This document shows, one piece after another, positions 43,885 through 51,821 of a DNA stretch of 64,000 bases. A program made the translations under genes and the position numbers. The notes beneath the pieces are model-generated. The model was not told where the DNA came from. It made no database searches and saw only the letters and a program-made list of their open reading frames with translations. This DNA is from UBA6115 sp050953005 (GTDB taxonomy: Bacteria > Bacillota > Clostridia > Christensenellales > Aristaeellaceae). Position 1 is the first letter of the stretch. Each line of letters begins with the position of its first letter. The stretch covers positions 62,001-126,000 of the forward strand of contig JBMNLV010000009.1 of assembly GCA_050953005.1 (NCBI GenBank). Direction: 5' to 3'.

Positions 43885-45655
43885 TATTGTCGGCATCATC
43901 ACAGGCCAATCAAGTACCAGGTTGACGCTTGGCAGTCGCATTCGATACTTGCTTTCTTTATTTGCCGTGTTAATTCTTTCCATATTTCCCATACAACAAG
44001 CGTTTGTCGGTGCTATTCCTGAGAAGCCGCCGCGCCGGGTAAGGGTCCTGCTTACAGCTTTTCAGGCACAGCAACAGTTGAACATCGGTATATATGGCAG
44101 TTATACGATGAACAACTGTCTTAGTTTTCAACGCGGAAGCCAATTGTCTGTTTCCCTGATTAAGGACAACCTGCAAGTACATTATCAAGGAATGACATAC
44201 TTGGCAGGCAGTAGCATTCAACTGGTTCGTCACCAGGCAGAAGAATCGGATGAAAACGGCCTGCGTTTGGAAAGCCAGTTAAACCTATTCCCGGGAGATT
44301 TGCTTGTTACAGTAAAAGATAACAGCTTATTTCCGATATTGACTGTGCCTATTGAGGACTATTTGCAGGGCGTTGTACCCTATGAAATGGCTGATGAGTT
44401 TCCATTGGAAGCGTTAAAAGCTCAGGCGATCGCGGCAAGAACATATACGATCGCACATCTAAAACCCGATGCTGATTATGACTTGGTCGATAACACAAAT
44501 GACCAGGTATTTCGTGGTATGAATGATTCAAAAAGCAACGCCATTCGCGCTGTGAAAGAAACCGCAGGCCTGGTATGTGTCTATGACGGAAAACTTGTCA
44601 ACGCTTTTTACACTGCAAGCAATGGTGGAATGACAGAATCAGCATATAATGCATGGGGACGCGAGATTATTCCCTATCTTTCTGTTCAAAAGGATCCATT
44701 TGATATGGAAAACCCACAAAGCGTCATGAGGACTGCCCGGATCAATAAGGATTTTACACAAAATATCAATGCGCAGACTGCGCTGCTGCGTGACTATCTT
44801 TTACCCAAAGTATCACAACGGTTAATAGAGAACGGTTTTGATTTGGAGACGACATCATTTGAAATCACAGGTTTGGACAAGGTTGTTGCACATACAGGAA
44901 AGTACATGGAAAATCAAGGCGTGATGTCATACTTGCGTTTTGATCTTCGCCTTGTTTTGGAGTTACCTGAAACTTTTCAGGCAGATGAAGAAATATCTTT
45001 GGATGACAACAACGAAGTAAAAGCGTTGCCTCCAACACAAGTCAACGCAATCCAGGTGAAGAAGCAGGTTTCAATTTCGCTGGACTGTCCTGTTTTTCCT
45101 GATATTGAGCAATTGCTGTCCCTGTCCATTAACAAGAATCAAAATGAGATCGTTATCATTACAGAAGATAAGACATCAGTGATGATTTCTTTTGCCCGAT
45201 ATGGACATGGGGTAGGTTTGAGCCAGCGGGGCGCAGAATGGATGGCTGGGCAGTATGGCTGGAATTATGAACAGATTCTGCGTTTTTATTATCCGGGCAG
45301 CAAGCTGGACCGTTTGGATACGCAGTCACCGGTATTGGAGCGTATGCAGTATACTTATCACGCTACGCCCGGGCCAATACCAACAGCTACACCGCGTCCT
45401 ACGTTGATGCCGCAAACGCAAATTGCAAGCGATTCGCAACGCATAGTATATGTAACAGGTATAGATGCCACCTCCTCATTAAACCTGCGTGAGTTACCGG
45501 ACTACCTGTCTGAAATCCTTACACGCTTATATTATGGTCAGGAACTACTGGTTCTTCAAACATTGGAAAATGGATGGTTGCAGGTCAAAACAGACGTGAT
45601 GTCTGGTTATGTGCGCCAAGAGTTTGTATGCGAAAAGGGATTGGCAAATCAATAA
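43877..45655 (+). CDS. SpoIID/LytB-domain protein with C-terminal SH3-like domain
   Basis: 592 residues; the ATG at 43877 has GGAGGT ten bases upstream. A membrane segment (about 23-42) exports it. The SpoIID domain is clear: VPIEDYLQGVVPYEMADEFPLEALKAQAIAARTY, VNAFYTASNGGMTES and YGHGVGLSQRGAEWMAGQYGWNYEQILRFYYPG. The first supplies the catalytic Glu of the lytic transglycosylase fold. After a Pro/Thr linker (PGPIPTATPRPTLMP) is an SH3b-like domain (LNLRELPDYLSEILTRL). It should act on denuded glycan strands of the cell wall. It is much longer than SpoIID itself, so a vegetative LytB-like role is possible. Confidence 0.9.
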   Translation: MPDIVGIITGQSSTRLTLGSRIRYLLSLFAVLILSIFPIQQAFVGAIPEKPPRRVRVLLTAFQAQQQLNIGIYGSYTMNNCLSFQRGSQLSVSLIKDNLQVHYQGMTYLAGSSIQLVRHQAEESDENGLRLESQLNLFPGDLLVTVKDNSLFPILTVPIEDYLQGVVPYEMADEFPLEALKAQAIAARTYTIAHLKPDADYDLVDNTNDQVFRGMNDSKSNAIRAVKETAGLVCVYDGKLVNAFYTASNGGMTESAYNAWGREIIPYLSVQKDPFDMENPQSVMRTARINKDFTQNINAQTALLRDYLLPKVSQRLIENGFDLETTSFEITGLDKVVAHTGKYMENQGVMSYLRFDLRLVLELPETFQADEEISLDDNNEVKALPPTQVNAIQVKKQVSISLDCPVFPDIEQLLSLSINKNQNEIVIITEDKTSVMISFARYGHGVGLSQRGAEWMAGQYGWNYEQILRFYYPGSKLDRLDTQSPVLERMQYTYHATPGPIPTATPRPTLMPQTQIASDSQRIVYVTGIDATSSLNLRELPDYLSEILTRLYYGQELLVLQTLENGWLQVKTDVMSGYVRQEFVCEKGLANQ

Positions 45656-45739
45656 CCATAAATGTCTTGATCATATCAGAATCAGACATATAAGCTATTG
45701 CTGATTTATCCTTTGGATAATCATTGAAGCATTTATTAC

Positions 45740-46417
45740 ATGGAGGAGACCTTGAGTATCTATTTTTCAGAAGAAATGTTGAGCTTTATGCTGGACCTCA
45801 GTTTTAACAACAATAAAAACTTTATGGATGCGAACAGAGACACCTATAACCGTCTAATGAAACAGCCTTTCTATCGTCTGATAGAACGATTATCTCCTGT
45901 GATGTTAATGATTGATCCTGAGATGGAGGTTCGTCCATCAAAGGTATTATCAAGAATTTTCAGGGATACTCGATTTAGCAGAGATAAATCACCATATCGC
46001 AATCACCATTGGATAGCATTTAAACGTAGCGGTGTACCAAGGGAAGAATCCGTTACATACTGGTTTGAGATACGTTTGGATGCGGTTAACTGGGGGTTGG
46101 GATATTGGGGAGAAAACAGACAGGCTATGGACATGCTCAGACGTCGTATGATAGCTAAGCCAGAAGATTTCCTAAAGATGCTGCCTGTTTTGGATCAAAG
46201 AAATTTTCTTCTTTCAGGCGAGTCGTATCAACGGCGAAAAGTGCCTGTGGAAGTGCCGGAACCCCTACACAAATGGTACATTAAGAAATCACTATATTTT
46301 ACTCGCCGAGGAATTGAACCAGGCATCGTTTTTACTTCAGAATTGGCGAAAGTTTTGTCTGATGATTTTATCGCGCTGGCACCGCTATACCGACTATTGC
46401 TCGGATACGACGCGTAG
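45740..46417 (+). CDS. DUF2461 family protein
   Basis: 225 residues matching the DUF2461/TIGR02453 pattern: LSFNNNKNFMDANRDTYNRLMKQPFYRLIERL near the start, then RIFRDTRFSRDKSPYRNHHWIAFKRSG and YWFEIRLDAVNWGLGYWG. The function of this family is unknown. The ATG at 45740 has no good ribosome site; a TTG at 45752 lies only three bases after GGAGGAG, so the start is uncertain. It is followed by a clear terminator shared with lexA. Confidence 0.85.
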   Translation: MEETLSIYFSEEMLSFMLDLSFNNNKNFMDANRDTYNRLMKQPFYRLIERLSPVMLMIDPEMEVRPSKVLSRIFRDTRFSRDKSPYRNHHWIAFKRSGVPREESVTYWFEIRLDAVNWGLGYWGENRQAMDMLRRRMIAKPEDFLKMLPVLDQRNFLLSGESYQRRKVPVEVPEPLHKWYIKKSLYFTRRGIEPGIVFTSELAKVLSDDFIALAPLYRLLLGYDA

Positions 46418-46500
46418 CAAAGCAAAGGAACCAAGGTCAAAAACAACATGCAACTCCCCGGAAGAGCGTGCAAAAGTCTGATTTATAATTTGCGACAAGA

Positions 46501-46536
46501 TAAAAAGCTTCCCGGTTTTATGGGAGGCTTTTTGAA
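46501..46536. terminator. Bidirectional terminator between the DUF2461 gene and lexA
   Basis: AAAAAGCTTCCC and TGGGAGGCTTTTT pair across GGTTTTA with a near-perfect stem. The A-run on the left and T-run on the right serve both convergent genes. Confidence 0.85.
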
Positions 46537-46563
46537 TTAATGACAAAGTATTGTGTAAAAAAC

Positions 46564-47196
46564 CTATAAAGTTCTGTAAACCGAAACAACCTTACCTAAA
46601 ATATCAACTTCTTTTGTGAATATTGGTTGCATAGCATCATTTTCAGGTTGTAACCGAAAACCATTCTTCTCCTTAAAGAACCGCTTTACAGTGGCATCCC
46701 CTGCTATCATGGCAACTACAATGTCACCATTGTGCGCTTGGTTTTGCTGCTTAACGAGCAGATAATCACCATCAAGAATACCAGCCTGGATCATGCTGTC
46801 GCCACGTACCAGTAAAGCAAAATGAGGCCCATCCTTTAGCATGAATTCAGGAATTGATAAATACTCACGGATGCTCTCTTCAGCCAAGATCGGGCTTCCT
46901 GCTGCTACAGGTCCCAGTAAGGGAACCGCGCGAACAAGGTTCTTGTTCTCGTCTTGAATTTTGCGTGTGATTGCTATTGCGCGCGGTTTCATTGAATCAC
47001 GTTTTAGGAGGCCCTGTTTTTCCAGGCGTTTGAGGTGACCATGGACTGTTGAGGTTGACTTTAAACCTACTGCTTCACAAATCTCCCGTACAGATGGAGG
47101 GAAACCGTTCTCTTTGATCTGAGATGTAATGAACGCCATGATCATGTTTTGTGTTTCACCATGCCTGCGCTTACTTTGCTGTGGTCTTTGACTCAT
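46564..47196 (-). CDS. lexA: LexA repressor
   Basis: A 210-residue SOS repressor. The winged helix-turn-helix is GFPPSVREICEAVGLKSTSTVHGHLKRLEKQGLL. The self-cleavage site is Ala99-Gly100 (GPVAAGSP). The catalytic dyad is Ser134 (RGDSMIQAG) and Lys171 (ATVKRFF), 37 residues apart as in E. coli LexA. RecA-stimulated cleavage should derepress DNA-repair genes. A palindrome in its own promoter suggests autoregulation. The recombinase gene lies just upstream on the same strand. Confidence 0.97.
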   Translation of the reverse strand: MSQRPQQSKRRHGETQNMIMAFITSQIKENGFPPSVREICEAVGLKSTSTVHGHLKRLEKQGLLKRDSMKPRAIAITRKIQDENKNLVRAVPLLGPVAAGSPILAEESIREYLSIPEFMLKDGPHFALLVRGDSMIQAGILDGDYLLVKQQNQAHNGDIVVAMIAGDATVKRFFKEKNGFRLQPENDAMQPIFTKEVDILGKVVSVYRTL

Positions 47197-47222
47197 AATA
47201 TGCCTCCGTAATTAATGAGCTT

Positions 47223-47250
47223 ATTATAACACGCAAACATGTGTTTGCAA
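47223..47250 (-). promoter_or_regulatory. lexA promoter with LexA-like operator
   Basis: On the minus strand TTGCAA (47250-47245), a 16-bp spacer and TATAAT (47228-47223). The palindrome GCAAACA-TG-TGTTTGC (47233-47248) fills the spacer and part of the -35, exactly where a repressor would block RNA polymerase. It differs from the Bacillus consensus GAAC-N4-GTTC but has the same half-site spacing style. Confidence 0.7.
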
Positions 47251-47267
47251 TAATGACTCGGAAATAA

Positions 47268-48353
47268 TTAATCATGTTGTGCAGGAATGTCGGGCAACTG
47301 GATACGCCTGGCTGCTTCCTGGCGTCTGGAGTCAGACATCGCTGCATAATGCTTGCGGGTTGTGTTGACATCCGCATGCCCCAGGGTATCAGCAACCAGG
47401 TAGATATCTCCGGTTTCCTGATAGAGGTTGGTACCGAAAGTACTGCGCAGTTTATGCGGGCTTAGCTTTTTTTTAAGCGGTGCACCTTGAACAGCGTATT
47501 TTTTTACCATATTTTCCACTGCTCTTTGTGTTATCCGACGTTTTTGTAAAGATAAGAACAAGGCAAACTCGTGCCCTGGCAAAGCGTCCACGGCATTGCG
47601 CTCCTCAAGGTATGAACGCAGACAATCAGCAACACTGTCAGGATAATACAAAATAGTTTGGTTGCCGCCTTTGCGCGTTACAGTGAAAGCATTACGCTCT
47701 AAATCAAGATGGTCAATGTCAAGGCCGACCAATTCGCTGACTCGTATACCGGTACCCAGGAACATCATTAGAATCGCGAGATCTCGTTTTCTTGTGTTTC
47801 TCAAATAAGCTCGTTGTCTATTGCCGAAGCCCTCCCCCTTAAGTACGGCCTCGATCATACGGTTGACTTCATCAGCTTCCATATAAAGAATAGGTTTGCT
47901 GTGACGCTTTGGCATGGATACCAAAGTGGTCACATTTGCTGGGATAAGCTCATTTTTAAACAAGTATTCAAAGAAAGACCGCACACTGCTCAGTTTACGC
48001 ATAATACCCAGTTCAGTATTCTGAAATGATGTAGGTTTAGAGGTATTCTCATCATGTTTAATATAAAATTGAAGATATTCCTGAAAGCCCTCTATATGCC
48101 TGGCAGTTACACGTGCCATGTGTTCTATGGTCATCAAGCGGGGCTCTGTATCGGAAAAATCGGCTTCCTCATCGTTAAGGTAACGAAAAAACATCCGCAG
48201 ATCATACGCATAGGCTTGCCGCGTCAGCGCGCTGGTAATCTGCGACTGGGAACGGAAAAAATCTGTGCAAATTTGCGGTAATTCCAACTGCAATTGCTTG
48301 ATTTTTTCAAGTGCTTTTTGCGATGAATACGTGTGATAGTTTTGCCGTTTCAA
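47268..48353 (-). CDS. XerC/XerD-like tyrosine recombinase
   Basis: 361 residues from a TTG start (48353) with AAGGAG seven bases upstream. An N-terminal SAM-like core-binding domain (LTRQAYAYDLRMFFRYL) precedes the catalytic domain. All catalytic residues are present: Arg204 (GTGIRVSELVG), Lys228 (TRKGG), His300 and Arg303 (SPHKLRSTFGT), His326 (LGHADVNTT) and Tyr336 (RKHYAAM). It is intact. Its place next to lexA, common in clostridia, and its length above the 300 residues of XerC/D leave open chromosome-dimer resolution or another resolvase role. It is not obviously part of a mobile element. Confidence 0.9.
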   Translation of the reverse strand: MKRQNYHTYSSQKALEKIKQLQLELPQICTDFFRSQSQITSALTRQAYAYDLRMFFRYLNDEEADFSDTEPRLMTIEHMARVTARHIEGFQEYLQFYIKHDENTSKPTSFQNTELGIMRKLSSVRSFFEYLFKNELIPANVTTLVSMPKRHSKPILYMEADEVNRMIEAVLKGEGFGNRQRAYLRNTRKRDLAILMMFLGTGIRVSELVGLDIDHLDLERNAFTVTRKGGNQTILYYPDSVADCLRSYLEERNAVDALPGHEFALFLSLQKRRITQRAVENMVKKYAVQGAPLKKKLSPHKLRSTFGTNLYQETGDIYLVADTLGHADVNTTRKHYAAMSDSRRQEAARRIQLPDIPAQHD

Positions 48354-48442
48354 ATCAATCTCCTTGATCGTTTTGCACTATAGTATACCTGATATCAGAT
48401 TCTTAAACAAAATCCAGAATCATGTAAATTATGGAACAAAAG

Positions 48443-48472
48443 ATTGACAATGTCAATTATGGTTGATATATT
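48443..48472 (+). promoter_or_regulatory. AraC-gene promoter with palindrome over the -35
   Basis: TTGACA (48444-48449), a 17-bp spacer and TATATT (48467-48472): a near-consensus promoter. The palindrome ATTGACA-A-TGTCAAT (48443-48457) covers the -35 and could be an operator, perhaps for autoregulation. Confidence 0.7.
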
Positions 48473-48501
48473 CTGATAGTAAATCTTTGAGGAGGTACCA
48501 C

Positions 48502-49371
48502 ATGCCCCGATCCGTATTGTTCCAAGGTACACAAGAAAACCCTGAAAAGCTTCCAGTGTCTATTGAAAGTGTTCATACGCCGGATGCGATTGCCTCTGCC
48601 AGCGGGCTTTGGATTTCATCTGCAGGATCAGCCATGCTGACTAGTGGGCCATATCCATTGAAGACACAAGAAAATTGGCTGCTGATCATGTGCCAGAATG
48701 GTTCCTTCAGCTTGAACATCAATGATTTACGAATTAGAAACCGTGAATGTTGCATGATTCCTGCTGGAACTCAAGGCGCTCAGCTTCAAGTAGACCAAGA
48801 GGCGCGCATCATTTGGATGACCGTTAGTGGAAGACTGGCGTCAGAATTTATGAAGCTGATGGGTGCGTTGCCGCACCGTGCGATGAAACAGGGTGCCTTA
48901 CCCTCGCAAATTAAACTGGGTAAGCACATCGTTCAGGCTATAGTCCGCATCGGCTCTGCGCAGGATGCTTCCTCCGCGCAGCTTCAACAGCTTCTTTGGG
49001 GCTTGTTAGCGTCCCATTCCGGTCAGCCAGTGGCCATGGATGCAGTTTTGTCTCACGAGATCTCAAAGGTGATTGACGCTATGCGCAAGAACCAATATAA
49101 AGATTCCTTTACGCTGAATGACATGGCTAACTTGAGTCGAATGCCGGTTGAAACATTCCGCAAACGCTTTGTGTCAGAAGTAGGTATGCCTCCTCAAAGC
49201 TATCAGCTCTTTTGCAAGATGGAGCGTGCCAAAACCCTTTTAAAGGAAGGCATGACCGTACGCCAGGCTGGGGTAGAAGTAGGCATGGAAGATCCTTATC
49301 ACTTCTCCAAAACTTTCAAAAATATCGTTGGCATGAGTCCGTCTCATTATACCAAGACCACTATGCAATGA
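48502..49371 (+). CDS. AraC family transcriptional regulator
   Basis: 289 residues; the ATG at 48502 has GAGGAGGTACC upstream. The N-terminal cupin-like sensing part has CQNGSFSLNINDLRIRNRECCMIPAGTQ. The C-terminal two-helix-turn-helix domain reads FTLNDMANLSRMPVETFRKRFVSEVGMPPQSYQ and TVRQAGVEVGMEDPYHFSKTFKNIVGMSPSHY. The effector and targets are not known. Its stop codon overlaps the mrnC start (ATGATGA context), so a ribosome finishing the regulator can begin the ribonuclease, an unusual coupling of a transcription factor with an rRNA-processing enzyme. Confidence 0.93.
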   Translation: MPRSVLFQGTQENPEKLPVSIESVHTPDAIASASGLWISSAGSAMLTSGPYPLKTQENWLLIMCQNGSFSLNINDLRIRNRECCMIPAGTQGAQLQVDQEARIIWMTVSGRLASEFMKLMGALPHRAMKQGALPSQIKLGKHIVQAIVRIGSAQDASSAQLQQLLWGLLASHSGQPVAMDAVLSHEISKVIDAMRKNQYKDSFTLNDMANLSRMPVETFRKRFVSEVGMPPQSYQLFCKMERAKTLLKEGMTVRQAGVEVGMEDPYHFSKTFKNIVGMSPSHYTKTTMQ

Positions 49372-49763
49372 TGTTTTCACCTGTTTCTCCTTCCCGGGCC
49401 AGAAACTTCAGCGCACTCCAATTAGCCTATATTGGTGATGCAGTATACAACCTTTATATTCGTCTCGGACGTCTGAGTGAAGGAAAAGGATTGCGCTCGA
49501 TGCATTTAGCGACTGCTGAACGGGTCAATGCCGTGGCGCAAGCACAGGCGATGGTAAGGCTGGAGGGGATGCTCCGTGACGATGAGCGAGATATTTTTTT
49601 ACGCGGTCGTAATGCCAGGCCCCGACACCAAGCACCTCGCTCAGCCAGCTGTGCCCAGTATGCAGCGTCAACAGGTTTTGAGGCGTTGATTGGCTATTTA
49701 TATTTAAGCGGTCAAAAGGAGCGACTGGAGGAATTGTTTTTGTATTTACAATCATGTGAATAA
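49368..49763 (+). CDS. mrnC: Mini-ribonuclease III
   Basis: 131 residues, the catalytic domain of RNase III without the double-stranded-RNA-binding domain. The family signature is LQLAYIGDAVYNLYIRLGRL, with the catalytic Asp, and STGFEALIGYLYLSGQKERLEEL with the conserved Glu. FLRGRNARPRHQAPRSAS is the usual middle region. Mini-III trims the ends of 23S rRNA precursor in Bacillus. The start ATG (49368 or 49371) overlaps the AraC stop. The rlmB gene, also a 23S-acting enzyme, follows 81 bases downstream. Confidence 0.93.
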   Translation: MMFSPVSPSRARNFSALQLAYIGDAVYNLYIRLGRLSEGKGLRSMHLATAERVNAVAQAQAMVRLEGMLRDDERDIFLRGRNARPRHQAPRSASCAQYAASTGFEALIGYLYLSGQKERLEELFLYLQSCE

Positions 49764-49844
49764 AGGTTTTGCCAATTCTTTTGGTGATACCATCAACCGG
49801 GATCAAAATGTAAAATGGGCATTATCGCTCATTGAAAGGAAAGC

Positions 49845-51101
49845 ATGTCCAAACAGATCAAAGCCGAAAAAACTGGTCAGCAGCAAAAAAAGACCAATCG
49901 TCCGCAACAAGGTAAATATAATCGTAATACAGGAAAGAAGACTGTTCGTAGCGGATCACAGGAACTGAACAGCCAGAAACAACTACCCCATGGTGAACAG
50001 TCAGCTCGAAACCAGCGTATTGTTAGCAAGGGCCGTTCAACTAGCGGCGCAAAAAGCAAGGCTACTCAAAAAACTATCAATATCAACATTGATCAAGGCT
50101 ATGAGGAATCTACCCGCAACAACAGGCAATATGACCGTCCAGGTCGCCGCATCATACTGTCTGGAACAGAGCGTATTGAACGCAGCAACAATATAAACAA
50201 CCAATATAATTCTGCTGCTGCATTGCGCTTTGGCCCAGGAAGCAAGCCGATAACAAAGTCTTATGGCCGATTTGTACCACAGACTTTCAGGAAGAACATA
50301 CCTATGGTCATGAGTGAACCGGTTAAGAAAGAATCAGATGATCATCTCGAAATGATAGAGCAGAATTTATCGAAGGTAAACCTGCTCACAGGGCGCAATC
50401 CTATCCGTGAGGCTATCAAAACCGGTCGCGATTTGGAAAAATTAATGATAGCCAAGGGAGATTTGTCAGGGTCAGCACGGGAAATTGTAAGTCTGGCTAA
50501 GAAAGCTGGTATTATGATTCAATCTGTAGAGCGCTCGCGTTTGGATCAGATTGCCAAAAATCATCAAGGTATGATCGCTTTTGCGTCTGCATACCGATAT
50601 GCAACGGTTGAAGACATTCTGGAAACTGCCAAGAATAGGGGAGAGGATCCTTTCATAATAGTACTTGATCAGATCAGCGATCCCCACAACCTGGGGGCTG
50701 TCATTCGCACAGCAGCCTGTGCTGGCGCACACGGCGTAATTGTGCCATTGCACCGTGCGGTCGGTCTGACTCCGGCTGCAGTCAAAGCTTCTGCAGGTGC
50801 AGTGGAACATATCAAAGTAGCCCGCGTCACTAATCTTAGCCAAACCATAAAAAGCTTGCAAAAACAAGGAATATGGTTTTATGCAGCCAAGATGGACGGT
50901 GAAGATTACAGAACAGTTTTATTATCGGGTTCTTGCGCACTGGTCATTGGAAGCGAGGGGGAAGGGGTTAGCCAACTGATTGCTCAAAATTGTGATAAAG
51001 TTATAAGTATTCCGATGCGGGATGAAATGAATTCCCTAAATGCGTCTGTAGCAGCTGGTATCCTTATGTACGCTGTTTATCATCAACGCCATCCGCTTTG
51101 A
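49845..51101 (+). CDS. rlmB: 23S rRNA 2'-O-methyltransferase (RlmB/TrmH family)
   Basis: 418 residues. The SpoU/TrmH knot motifs are complete: VLDQISDPHNLGAVIRTAACAG (Asn/Arg) near 262, ALVIGSEGEGVSQL, and ISIPMRDEMNSLNASVAAGI. The substrate-binding RlmB N-domain begins at LLTGRNPIREAIKTGRDLEKLM near 180. Before this is an extension of about 170 residues, rich in Lys, Gln, Asn, Arg and Ser and probably disordered, making the protein far longer than the usual 245-270. Such basic tails may help bind rRNA. It is probably in one transcript with mrnC. Confidence 0.93.
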   Translation: MSKQIKAEKTGQQQKKTNRPQQGKYNRNTGKKTVRSGSQELNSQKQLPHGEQSARNQRIVSKGRSTSGAKSKATQKTININIDQGYEESTRNNRQYDRPGRRIILSGTERIERSNNINNQYNSAAALRFGPGSKPITKSYGRFVPQTFRKNIPMVMSEPVKKESDDHLEMIEQNLSKVNLLTGRNPIREAIKTGRDLEKLMIAKGDLSGSAREIVSLAKKAGIMIQSVERSRLDQIAKNHQGMIAFASAYRYATVEDILETAKNRGEDPFIIVLDQISDPHNLGAVIRTAACAGAHGVIVPLHRAVGLTPAAVKASAGAVEHIKVARVTNLSQTIKSLQKQGIWFYAAKMDGEDYRTVLLSGSCALVIGSEGEGVSQLIAQNCDKVISIPMRDEMNSLNASVAAGILMYAVYHQRHPL

Positions 51102-51188
51102 TATCTGATTTGGTTACATTAATCACTATCAAAGGTGCTGGATATCTCGATTGGACCTTGATTGGAGCGGAAACTCACAAGTCACGGG

Positions 51189-51203
51189 ATACGGAAACTC
51201 AAG
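51189..51203 (+). repeat. Solo 15-bp copy of the IS4-type terminal repeat
   Basis: ATACGGAAACTCAAG here is identical to the right terminal repeat at 60694-60708. No transposase is near. It ends 11 bases before the tRNA-Ser -35, the same distance as the IS end shows to the ileS -35. A related box (GCGGAAACTCACAAG) lies just to the left. Confidence 0.75.
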
Positions 51204-51214
51204 TCAAGTTTACG

Positions 51215-51243
51215 TTGACGTATAAGTTCTTGTGTGATATATT
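51215..51243 (+). promoter_or_regulatory. Predicted promoter of tRNA-Ser
   Basis: TTGACG (51215-51220), a 17-bp spacer and TATATT (51238-51243), about 20 bases before the mature 5' end. Confidence 0.75.
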
Positions 51244-51262
51244 TCCTAAGGCGCCTTTATGT

Positions 51263-51353
51263 GGAGAGTTGGCTGAGTGGTCGAAGGCGCACGACTGGAA
51301 ATCGTGTAACGGTTGATAGCCGTTCTAGGGTTCAAATCCCTAACTCTCCGCCA
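51263..51353 (+). tRNA. tRNA-Ser (anticodon GGA)
   Basis: A 91-base tRNA with encoded CCA: acceptor GGAGAGU/ACUCUCC, anticodon arm CACGA-CUGGAAA-UCGUG giving GGA, a class II long variable arm (ACGGUUGAUAGCCGU) and T-arm UAGGG-UUCAAAU-CCCUA. It reads UCC and UCU codons. Confidence 0.96.
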
Positions 51354-51403
51354 GGCGTGTGAAAACACGCTAAATGAGGGGTGCTGCATCACTCCTTTCA
51401 TAG

Positions 51404-51433
51404 GGCCTCTGCTGTCACAGGGGCCTTTTCTTG
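51404..51433 (+). terminator. Terminator of tRNA-Ser
   Basis: GGCCTCTG pairs with CAGGGGCC across CTGTCA and is followed by TTTTCTTG. A smaller hairpin (GCGTGT/ACACGC) lies directly after the CCA. Confidence 0.8.
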
Positions 51434-51784
51434 TATGTGTAGAGCAAGTTATTCATACGTAAATAAAAGCAACAGAAGACTTGATTAGGGGTTTCGTAAC
51501 AGCCCAACCGCTTAATATCATGATGAAAGACATATATTAAATTAAACAAATTAAACAAACAATCTACGGACTGGGGGAAAAGCTTGTTCACGGACTGGGG
51601 GAAAAGCTTGTTCAATTGATAGAGGCAACTCTGAAAAGCGCTTCTATCCAAGTTATTTATACAAAAATTCGAACCACCTGCAAGAGATTGTATTTTAAAT
51701 AAAGAATCCATTGTTTTAGATGGAACACTTGTACAAAAGTAAAATTTGCTATTGATTTTCCTATGAATTTCTCGATTAATACAG
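51434..51784. other. Intergenic region upstream of ackA
   Basis: About 350 AT-rich bases. A minus-strand frame (51415-51987) overlaps the start of ackA, is low-complexity and is not called. The stretch contains short AATTAAACA repeats and the 24-bp tandem duplicate. No gene is supported. Confidence 0.6.
51566..51613 (+). repeat. 24-bp unit in exact tandem duplicate
   Basis: ACGGACTGGGGGAAAAGCTT plus GTTC occurs at 51566-51589 and 51590-51613 without mismatch. It lies about 200 bases upstream of ackA. Unlike the other three duplicates, no good plus-strand promoter directly adjoins it. Confidence 0.9.
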
Positions 51785-51790
51785 TATAAT
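51785..51790 (+). promoter_or_regulatory. Probable -10 element of ackA
   Basis: A perfect TATAAT 32 bases before the ackA start. The -35 region is poor (TATGAA at 17-bp spacing), so the promoter may need an activator. Confidence 0.5.
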
Positions 51791-51821
51791 AGATATGAAA
51801 AATAATTGGAGGCGTAAGCAC

